Assembly: GCA_000827325.1 (NCBI GenBank)
Contig: KN832872.1
Span: 310,001 to 374,000 of the forward strand
Length of the DNA: 64,000 nt
Source: Oidiodendron maius Zn
Taxonomy: Eukaryota > Ascomycota > Leotiomycetes > Myxotrichaceae
Reading direction: 5' to 3'
Below the pieces are notes generated by a model, which saw only the letters and a program-made list of their open reading frames with translations, was not told the DNA's origin and did not search any database. This document shows, in pieces, positions 56,139 through 64,000 of the stretch; positions within the stretch are counted from its first letter, which is position 1, and every line of letters starts with the position of its first letter. The translations under genes and the position numbers were made by a program.

Positions 56139-59100
56139 TCAATAAGGCGGTGCTGTCACATTGCCATTCGCCTCTGTAGCATCCCTAACCTCAATTCCCT
56201 TCAATAAACTCTCCAGGTCCAGGGCTGCGGCACCATCCGCGGCCCATGACGATTGCTGCTGCTCCCTTCTGTCCCTTGTGCTTCGCTTCGAGCCGCGCCC
56301 TTTGCGCAGTGCGTCACCTGTCGCGTGCTCCTGGCCAGCAGCCTTCTCGCCCGCAAATGGGGGAGGAAGAGGTGGCACCGGAGGCACGCCATTGCGATTC
56401 TGTTCCTGCCTCTCCTCAGTCTCCAAGTTAGGATTGGTCGCCACCGGATGAGAAGTCAGAGCAAGGGCAACGTCGTCAGGCGATCCCGCTCGGTCCCGAG
56501 ATTTGGATCTCGTTCTGTTATTAGATCCTTGGAGAGAGACCGATCGCTCCTCCATGGGCAAGGCCTGTTGACCTTGGGGGGGAGGATTGAAGGATGCTTC
56601 TGAAACCGAGAAGTCATAGCTGACCATGCTATCGCTGCTGTCACTGTGGGCCTCAGTCAGTTTTGAGCCAGGCCTACTATTTCCAGTGAGTACGCGCTTC
56701 AACTGATCAACACGGGTTACTGAGTTGCGGTTCGACTCGCTTGGGGAAGGCGAGTTTCCGTGATCCTTTCTGGTCTTATGAAGAGAACCGAGGCCGCCCC
56801 CAATTCCATGAGTCGAATTCGGCCTACTTCTAAGAGGAGAGGAGTGATACTGGCCAGAGGGCAGTAGCGGTCCGTCATTTGCTGCCCCATCTGTGTTCAA
56901 ATTTCCGTTGACAGCCAAGAAGTGTCGGTGTGCTGTAACGTTGTGGCCCGATCGCGAGCCACTGAGCGAGACCGATTTACTGTTCTCCTGAACACCAGCG
57001 ATAACCGCTTCCTTGCTCCACTCAGACAGCATCTGCTCCTTGACTACTTCTGGTAGTGTACTATCGTCACGAATTGGGTTCTCAGCCATGAGGATAGGGT
57101 GGCTGAAACTCCTGCCGGGTGATGAGGGAGCGCTGGGAGGTGGCGAGGCCAGAGACTCAGCGTAGGATAGAGATATAAGCTTGACCATCTGAGAATGATC
57201 ATCAAATGGCCTTAGTGACTCCTTTTCTAACTCCTCTTGGGGAAGTATCTGATCCGGGGTAACGCGGCCAGGAGCACCGATTCGGTTCAAGGGTATAGGC
57301 GGATGAGAAATCTGGCTGATCCAGAACATCTTGCCCTGCCGACGATAAATTTCGTTGGATATCGCCTTGCCCACCAGTGACGATTCAAAGTCGAAGCTTT
57401 CACTTAACGTCCAGAAATATCCATGACACAAGCTGCCCAACCGAATTTTAGCTATCGGCGTATCGGCCTCCAGAATATCTTCCTGTAGTCTAAATATCAT
57501 AGGCAAGCCGCTCCTTACAGCGTTTACCCCAAGCTTTGTAACAAGATGAGCGAGGAGAACATGCAAGAGAACAATGTCAAATTCGCAGTCCACATACTGC
57601 AAGGCGTTCTCGTATATGGCAAGGTGCAGGAGCTGGAGAAAGGTCGTCTTCGACGGTCTTGAAGGCTTCTCTCTATGGGGAGCGTTGGAAACTGCTCGTT
57701 TAGTCAGGCTTGTCGTGGAATCATTGCGCCCCGATCTTGTCAAGCCCTTCGACTTCTCATAAACAATTCGATCAGCTTTTGTCATTTCATTCTCAAGCCA
57801 GGTTACAAGAGCATCAACATAAGCTTGCCGGACATTTCCGTCTGGATCACGTAACAGCCACTGTGTACCTTCCCAGACTTCAACAGGTAAGTGATTCCTT
57901 CCCAGGTTGCCACCTGCTATGTTCTTCCGATTGCTGGCAACGAGGAGGATAGCCTTGATAGACTCAAGAGCTTTGACCTTCGCAGTGTCAAAGGAAAAAT
58001 AGCCGTCCGTACTCGGGTCTTCCTTTATGTCCCAAGCTACGGCAACAGCGGCACTTGCAGAAGCTGGGTCCTCGACAGTAGCCGCTACATTGACAGCACC
58101 TGCAAGTTGAGAGGGTCTCAGCCGTAGAAGGATTGCCGACACCATGTCTGTTATTTGATCGGCATAGTAAATATGTGTTGCAAGGTCTCCGATGCACCGC
58201 TGAAGCCTAGATAGCAAAGTCTTTCGCACATCCGTTGCCACTTTCGAAGTTTCACCTGTGGCACCTGCCAAGGTAATAGGAGGGGTTGACTCTGGAGGCC
58301 AGGCGATCCCAGCGGCACCAGTCTCTCGCTGTGGATGAGGAGCGGCGCTGCTAAGTTGAAGAACCCTCAGGACGTGCTGAATTAAGCCAAGTAACACATC
58401 CATGACGCTCAAGCCGATTAAGTTAATATCTGAGCTTAGCAGTGAGTCAACCATTGTCGCTAGAACCAGTTGTTGTTGAAGGTTGTCTTCGACGACTGGG
58501 CTGCGGACGAGAGTGTCCATGGCGGTTACCAGGATGACATATCGATCCTGGACTGGAATCCACCTGGCAATCATTCCAAATATTCGTGTCGCCCATCCTT
58601 GAGCCAGCTCATCGTCGGGAGCGCCACCTATCACTTTCTCGTGCTGTGCAACTCTCTCCGCAATAAATCTTAATGTTGCCATGGTCGCACTATGGATTTG
58701 AGACCGGTTGTGGATGACGAATATATGCTTCAAACATTGGACTGCAAGCACCCCTATATCCTCTTCCGCAAGTTTATCTGCATCTGCTGTCGTCCCTGAT
58801 AGAGCAGCGGCATTGGCATCGCCAGGGAGCTCAGCAGTTCGTACGGTTGAGACACTCGGTCGCAGTCTCAACGACTTCTCCATATCCACCTTCTCCTCTA
58901 GCTGCGCTCTATGATCGAGGGTATCCAAAACCTCTTCGCTATCTGTCCATACATTTTCCAGAAGTATGGGCACGATCACTTCTAACTGCCTGCCAGCCAG
59001 CGAAGCCAAAGCATCTGATGAAGCAACACTTTTGATTGCTTGTAAACCAACACTCCTCCAGCGCATGGCCACTGGCGCACTAATTTGCCCCTTTGCATGT

Positions 59101-59642
59101 GTTTGCTTTGTCGACGCAAAAGATGCGTATGTGCGGACAATCTCTTCATATTGATGGAGGTAGTCCTGATCAGCGGAGAGAGAGCCTCCATCATGATGTT
59201 CACAGAATACCTCAAATGTCGGGATGGAAGATTCAACCATGGTAATGTCGCGGGATCGGAGGATAATGCTGAGGATTCTTAGGACGTATGGGGCGTAGAG
59301 AGGCAGGTCCCGGGGAGCCTTCTCGATCAAGGCAGCGAATATCTGAAGTGTGACCTGCACATTTCTATAGCACACGTTAGTAACCATGCATAGCAGTAGA
59401 GCGCTCGTCTCATGTTCCTTCACGTACCCTATGCGTTGGCGCCAGACATCGCTCGCTGTCTTCCGCTCCAGAAAGGCGCCGACCTTCTGTACCTTGCTAC
59501 GCCGCGTCGTGGCATAGTAGAGGAGATAGCTGAGTTCGCTGGAATTGGGCTTCACATCAACCGTGCCCTTGACAGTTCGAGGATAGCATTTCAGGATCAG
59601 GACCTGGTGTTTAGGGCGGCACTTCTGCTTAATAGCCTGCAT
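56139..59642 (-). CDS. EFR3: Efr3, plasma-membrane scaffold of the PI 4-kinase Stt4 complex, 1146 aa
   Basis: Two exons: 59642-59428 and 59364-56139, joined as WRQRIGNVQVTLQIFAALIE. The N-terminal region starts MQAIKQKCRPKHQVLILKCY, followed by PNSSELSYLLYYATTRRSKV and KVGAFLERKTASDVW, a pattern specific to fungal Efr3. The first 800 residues form armadillo/HEAT-like helices. The last 350 are Ser/Pro/Asn-rich and disordered, with RSGHN, Ser-Arg clusters and an acidic end. The Cys near the N-terminus and the basic patch suit the palmitoyl or basic membrane contact known for Efr3. It anchors Stt4 via Ypp1 to make PI4P at the plasma membrane. The ATG at 59642 is the first in frame after an open stretch. 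Confidence 0.95.
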   Translation of the reverse strand: MQAIKQKCRPKHQVLILKCYPRTVKGTVDVKPNSSELSYLLYYATTRRSKVQKVGAFLERKTASDVWRQRIGYVKEHETSALLLCMVTNVCYRNVQVTLQIFAALIEKAPRDLPLYAPYVLRILSIILRSRDITMVESSIPTFEVFCEHHDGGSLSADQDYLHQYEEIVRTYASFASTKQTHAKGQISAPVAMRWRSVGLQAIKSVASSDALASLAGRQLEVIVPILLENVWTDSEEVLDTLDHRAQLEEKVDMEKSLRLRPSVSTVRTAELPGDANAAALSGTTADADKLAEEDIGVLAVQCLKHIFVIHNRSQIHSATMATLRFIAERVAQHEKVIGGAPDDELAQGWATRIFGMIARWIPVQDRYVILVTAMDTLVRSPVVEDNLQQQLVLATMVDSLLSSDINLIGLSVMDVLLGLIQHVLRVLQLSSAAPHPQRETGAAGIAWPPESTPPITLAGATGETSKVATDVRKTLLSRLQRCIGDLATHIYYADQITDMVSAILLRLRPSQLAGAVNVAATVEDPASASAAVAVAWDIKEDPSTDGYFSFDTAKVKALESIKAILLVASNRKNIAGGNLGRNHLPVEVWEGTQWLLRDPDGNVRQAYVDALVTWLENEMTKADRIVYEKSKGLTRSGRNDSTTSLTKRAVSNAPHREKPSRPSKTTFLQLLHLAIYENALQYVDCEFDIVLLHVLLAHLVTKLGVNAVRSGLPMIFRLQEDILEADTPIAKIRLGSLCHGYFWTLSESFDFESSLVGKAISNEIYRRQGKMFWISQISHPPIPLNRIGAPGRVTPDQILPQEELEKESLRPFDDHSQMVKLISLSYAESLASPPPSAPSSPGRSFSHPILMAENPIRDDSTLPEVVKEQMLSEWSKEAVIAGVQENSKSVSLSGSRSGHNVTAHRHFLAVNGNLNTDGAANDGPLLPSGQYHSSPLRSRPNSTHGIGGGLGSLHKTRKDHGNSPSPSESNRNSVTRVDQLKRVLTGNSRPGSKLTEAHSDSSDSMVSYDFSVSEASFNPPPQGQQALPMEERSVSLQGSNNRTRSKSRDRAGSPDDVALALTSHPVATNPNLETEERQEQNRNGVPPVPPLPPPFAGEKAAGQEHATGDALRKGRGSKRSTRDRREQQQSSWAADGAAALDLESLLKGIEVRDATEANGNVTAPPY

Positions 59643-62600
59643 TGGTGACAATCTGGACCGCGCAGGTCAGCCTTCCGCTTGCGCCGGTAGGACTCTAGGT
59701 CACGATGTAGCGAACGGCAGATCGTCGCGGGATGTCTCTGCGGGGATCGGGGCCCAGGGCGAGAGCGGAGGTGGAAGTCTTGGGAACCATGAGAATCTCG
59801 AGAATTGGGGTGGAGGAAGGCGAGCGCTGAGCTGGATGGGAGATGAGGGCTCCTTACTTGGGGACGTGGAACCTGGACAGTACTTTTCGTACTCCCGCGA
59901 GAGAAAATGGGACGTGGATCATCAGCTCCGTGCGCCGCGATCCATCAACAAGGGCCGGGTCAGGCAGCCAGGCAGCAACCCCAACACCAAAACCAAACCA
60001 GCCAGATATGCCTGTCCGGATACGGAGAGCCGCGGGGCATGTGTTTTGGGCGCGTTTCTGGGCAGGGAAAGCGAGTGCCAATAAAGAAGGCTAGAGACTG
60101 AAAGTAGATCCAGAGAATAACAGAGCGGCTATGTAGAGAGCAAAGGGCAGAGGACGAGACAGAGAGGGGAGCAGAGGCCAACAAAAAAGGTGGCCCCCGA
60201 CGTAAAAGGGGGACCTGGCCATGAGGCTCGCTTAGTAACCATGTGCACCTGTCATCTGCAGCAAGATAAACAAAAATGAGCCTCGGTACTGACCCAGTCG
60301 CTCTCTTGTCCAACATGCGAGATGAAGCAGAGTGAGCAGAAGTGCACCCCATCTGGAATAACCGTTTGTTCTCACTGGTCTAAGTAGGCGCTCGCCCTCT
60401 TGCGCTTTTGCGGGGTAGTTGTTCCCCCTTCGGCACCCCTCTCAACCACCACAAGATAGTCCTCATCACGCATAACCTCGGAGGATCATGACAGTGACTT
60501 GTATGTACGCGAGGCCTCGCGTTGGGGACAACAAAGAGTCAGTTGTGTCTCATTCGCCACACCTCCAGAGGGGCTTAAGCAGTCCAACTACCCCTCGTCA
60601 GGTGATGATGGAGTCTACTTATCATATCAAGGACATGAATGACTTTCACCATAATGTACATCTTGGCAGCAAGATGGCCCGGCTTGCTGAGCATAGAAGC
60701 CTCGATCGTCGCTTTTCAGCAGCAAGGGCCAATGGAGCTATGGCGCATGCCCGGCACAGCTTTTGTATCCGTTGGCCATGAAAAGTTCTGCGGGTCCCTT
60801 GGCCTGCGGTGCTGCATCAAGCGTGCTAGAGCCAGGCCCGGGACGATTTTAGTTGCAGCCAAGATGCTCGGTGACGAATTACCCAAACTCCTCTCTCCTG
60901 AAGTCAGTGAGCGGTGAGAGAAATGTTTCCTGCATTGTTCGGGACAGCCTAGGGCACCCAACTTCCATTGGTTGGAGGGACGCCGAGCAAAAAATGGTCC
61001 AAGTATACCTGAGCTTTGAGACATAGATAAACTTTACACCCAGAACGAACAGCTAAAGGGTCGTCCTTAGCTTCGTAATCTTTCATGGGTACAGTCTATG
61101 GCACTGTGTTTTCAGTAATGTTATTCGTGACGTCCAGTTGTAGAGACTGCACAAGACATTTTGCTGTCCACTCCACTTTAAGATTGGTGAGGCATATCCA
61201 TGTACACAGAGAGATCAATCATAATTCCCGTTGGAAGACACAGATTGCGCATAATATTCATTAGTATGTGCGACTATGCAGGACCCTCTACGTTGTATCA
61301 GCTACTCTCACATGTCCTAGACCTAGTCGTGCCTAGATTTGAGTCATTCAGCGTCACCGAATATCATCGCAATATAACTCGAAGACGAGGGGCAGTATAT
61401 CGATAATCATCTATCTTTGTTTCCCGGCTTCCTTCGGACAAATGAAATAACAATAATAAATGACCCATTTCCAAATGCCCGTCGAAAACATCCGTTGACG
61501 CTGAAGTTTGCAGTCCCTTGGTCCCACCCTGCTGTTGAAGCTTACCATGGAGGCGAGGCTTTCCGTTCTCGATGCCAGCAGAGAAAAGGGCAGTCATGCC
61601 CAGCAGGATCAAGTATGAGATAAAGAGTGGGTTCTCTAGGATACTACTCGATTCCAATGACATCTGTATCCGATCAGTGACATTCTTTGAGTGTTTCGGT
61701 ACAGTTCCACCCGCTACTTAGGAACGGGGTCGAGAAGGGCGGACCTAGCCACGTATGTGGGCATGGGCATTCAAGTTGATTGCATTTTCAGTAGATGGTA
61801 GTTATCTTGCACGGGGCAGTTCTACAGGTATTGTACTTCCAAGCATACAATTTTGTAAGTCTGATGCCGGCATGTGTGTTCAGATAAGCACCCTGACTAG
61901 AGCTTGCTATACTATTGCTGGCCTCTTCCTAACGGAAGTCGAGTCGTATTCAGTCAATTTGCAGTATTGACCTTTATTCTCGATTAGGTCCGTGAAACCA
62001 TTGGTCCCTGCCTCTGCTACCCCCTGCTAGAGCTCGGCAGGCAAAATCGCAAACTTGTCCCTTGTACGAAGTATACTTTTTATTTTATTTTATCGCCATG
62101 ATCAAATCTAAAATACTGATCCTATCTGTTGATTCGGCGAGAAGGAAGGTGAAGTCGTGTTCTATTACCGAATTAACATATCCGGATCTGACAGGTCATA
62201 CTCTTTGTCAAAATAACTGCCGGGTGGCAATTTATGATTATTTACTTGTATTAGAGTTGACAGGACACAAGATGAGGATCACGTCCCTTTCGAAGAGAAA
62301 ATTGACATGTCACTTTGCTCTGCAGAAACATTGCCTAACTTAGCAGCTTAGGTTTCTTGTAGTGGGTTGTCAAGGTCCCCGGACTCAATGCCGGATGTCT
62401 CGCATTGAGACAAGCCACAGATCAAACATTTTGAATATCGATCCAGAGGCATTCTCACAGATAATGATAGTACATGCCTCAAAGAGGAGTTGATTTGCGG
62501 CAAAGGAGGGAAAGGTAGATGTCGCTTCCAGATAATATATTATCCAAGTCACGAGTTGGGTGCTCGTTTCAACTCTGTTTTCTTCTTCTACTCTTCATAC

Positions 62601-62669
62601 TACTTCCTTCTTTGCCTACGTAGACGAGACTTTAGGTGTCATGCTTCTCATCCGTGTCTTCTTGTCATC
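59643..62669. other. 3-kb gene-poor region
   Basis: The first kilobase is the Efr3 promoter and leader region; its open frames (59836-60084 and overlaps) are mutually overlapping and look like chance. The rest up to 62670 has short frames on both strands and AT-rich parts around 62060-62350, with no recognised domain, RNA gene or repeat. The last 150 bases are CT-rich and look like the leader of the membrane protein gene. Confidence 0.4.
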
Positions 62670-63894
62670 ATGGCGTATGACCTCAGCGTTGCAGAGGCTC
62701 GCAATCCACTGATCGCAATCACGGTATTTGCAACCATTGCGATCGTTTTCACGGGCTTGAGATTACAATCTCGGAGAATAAGACGGGTCCCCTTTGCCAG
62801 TGATGATTATCTCATGGTTGCAGCGTTGGTACGTGTGGTTCTCGCAATCTTCTGTTCAAACAACTAATTCAGACAAGCTCTTCTTCCTCGTTTCTATTGT
62901 TATTGAATATGTTTGTACGTGAAATACTCTTCCCTATATGCATCAAAGTCTGAGTAATCTAGGTGTATTTGAGGGAGGCTTGGGCAGACACATTAAAGAT
63001 GTCCAACCAGCAGCTTTAGTGATAACTCTAAAGGTGAATAATGACCATTCTCAAGATCTGGCATTGTCTGACGCATGTAGCTCATTCTTCCTATTCAGAT
63101 CCTCTACGCCATCACGCTGTGTCTCCTCAAGAGCTCCGTGATCTGCTTCTATCTGCGGGTCTTTGGCGATAAATATACGTTTCGAAAATCAGCGTACGCC
63201 GCTATCGTGGTCCTCGTAATGTGGGCCATCATGGTAATCCTAGAAGCGCTCTTGCTATGTCGCCCTCTCGCCTTCAACTGGGATTCCACTGTTCCGGGTG
63301 GTGTTTGCGGAGATCGCAACAAAGTCTACATCTCCTCGGGAGCTCTGAATTTAGCGACGGACTTCATGGTTATCGCTCTCCCAGTGCCTCATATATTGCG
63401 ACTGGAGCTGGCTCTACGCCGAAAGCTGGGCGTCTTGGTCATATTTACCATGGGCATTTTGTAAGTTCTCTGGGGAATAGCGGCTTTTATAAGACGAACC
63501 TCTGCTAATGTCGAGCAGTATCACCATTATTTCAATAATTAGACTCAGGTGCATTCAGACGCAAGTCTCATTTGCGGATCCAACTTTTGGCTTGTGCATG
63601 GCTATCTTCTGGTCAACGATGGAGCCGTGTTTGTGCATCATCAACGCGAACCTACCCATGGTGCGCGCTTTTTTTGTAGATCTCGCACCTAGAGTCTTTA
63701 GTTCGACAGAAAGAGGCGAACCCGGCGTCACCAGAAGGAGTGGTTGGAGAGGAAGAGGGATGTCGCTGTTTGAGTCGACAAGATCTGGCAGAGATGTCGA
63801 GACAGGAAGAAATGAGGCTGCTGCAAAGGACAGCCAGAAGAGCACAACCAGTAAGAACTCCGCTGAGGGAATGTCTCAATCTGAGCCTGAGTGA
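62670..63894 (+). CDS. Rhodopsin-domain seven-helix membrane protein (PTH11-related class), 334 aa
   Basis: Five exons: 62670-62828, 62878-62914, 62963-63033, 63099-63460 and 63519-63894. The 37-base second exon uses the acceptor ACAAG, chosen because it alone gives LFFLVSIVIEYV followed by CVFEGGLGRHIKDV. Helices include IAITVFATIAIVFTGLRL, ILYAITLCLLKSSVICFYLR, AAIVVLVMWAIMVILEALLL, and FITIISIIRLRCI. Family marks are ASDDYLM after helix 1, GLGRH, CRPLAFNWD with CGDRNKVYI, and NLATDFMVIALPVP. The cytoplasmic tail is polar and Ser/Arg-rich. Related proteins include Pth11-like receptors; this one has no CFEM domain. The ligand and function are unknown. Confidence 0.9.
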
Positions 63895-64000
63895 TAGCCA
63901 AATACGGCGTGGACTCACTAGGATATGCTCTTTACCTTTATACGCGGTGGCACGAGAAATGAATCAACCTGCTGCTCACTCCGTATGTAACATTGACCAT
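63895..64000. other. Downstream edge of the window
   Basis: 106 bases after the rhodopsin-domain gene stop, presumably its 3' UTR. Nothing else is visible. Confidence 0.4.

Noticed and set aside
59836-60352. Cluster of overlapping 64-130 codon ORFs upstream of Efr3
   Set aside because: All frames on both strands are open over the same stretch, which reflects base composition; translations lack any motif.
1-64000. CRISPR arrays, rRNA genes, intact tRNA genes, retroviral-like or capsid-bearing elements
   Set aside because: No regularly spaced repeats, no rRNA-like blocks, no complete cloverleaf, and no reverse transcriptase, integrase or capsid signatures were seen on either strand.

Overview
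This window looks like chromosomal DNA of a filamentous ascomycete (Pezizomycotina, possibly Leotiomycetes). Most genes are broken by short introns of about 45-75 bases with GT-AG ends and CTAAC/GCTAAC branch points. Genes sit on both strands without operons. Typical fungal families are present: an Skt5-type chitin synthase activator, a Fungal_trans_2 regulator, a rhodopsin-like membrane protein, an amadoriase and a Cbp4 assembly factor. The class is inferred from protein flavour only and was not checked by search.

Layout. 1-5.9 kb: a Rad51-paralogue-like protein, a choline kinase and a small cyclophilin. 5.9-11.5 kb: an AT-rich, gene-poor island with a decayed membrane-protein fragment, a class II tRNA-Leu-like fossil followed by a T run, a zinc-finger/DEDDh exonuclease gene back to back with an unknown ORF, and two diverged copies of a non-coding repeat. 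11.5-16.5 kb: signal peptide peptidase, a Sgf11-like SAGA subunit and a Naa50-like acetyltransferase. 16.5-18.7 kb: gene-poor. 18.7-28.2 kb: a dense housekeeping block with Cbp4, Skt5/Chs4, mitochondrial pyruvate carrier 2, complex I subunit B8, a peroxisomal peroxiredoxin and a DUF1348 protein. 29.8-31.5 kb: an orphan multi-pass membrane protein. 32-39.5 kb: Tad1, an NT-C2 protein and an ankyrin-PH-OSBP oxysterol-binding protein. 39.8-54 kb: an orphan ORF, a large C2H2 regulator, an amadoriase, a small C2H2 protein, a fungal regulator, and a convergent EgtD-type methyltransferase. 56-59.6 kb: Efr3. 62.7-63.9 kb: a rhodopsin-domain membrane protein.

Shared themes: three nuclear-encoded mitochondrial inner-membrane proteins (Cbp4, Mpc2, B8) lie within 7 kb, with Mpc2 and B8 divergent from one 422-base spacer. 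Membrane lipid and contact-site functions recur (choline kinase, the oxysterol-binding protein with a FFAT motif, Efr3). The accessory material is concentrated at 5.9-11.5 kb, 16.5-18.7 kb, 28.2-29.8 kb and 59.7-62.6 kb.

Exon boundaries were worked out by hand from frames, splice consensus and protein continuity. No search or transcript data were available. I found no clear new multi-gene system. The best leads are the exonuclease island, the methyltransferase/regulator pair and the orphan membrane protein.
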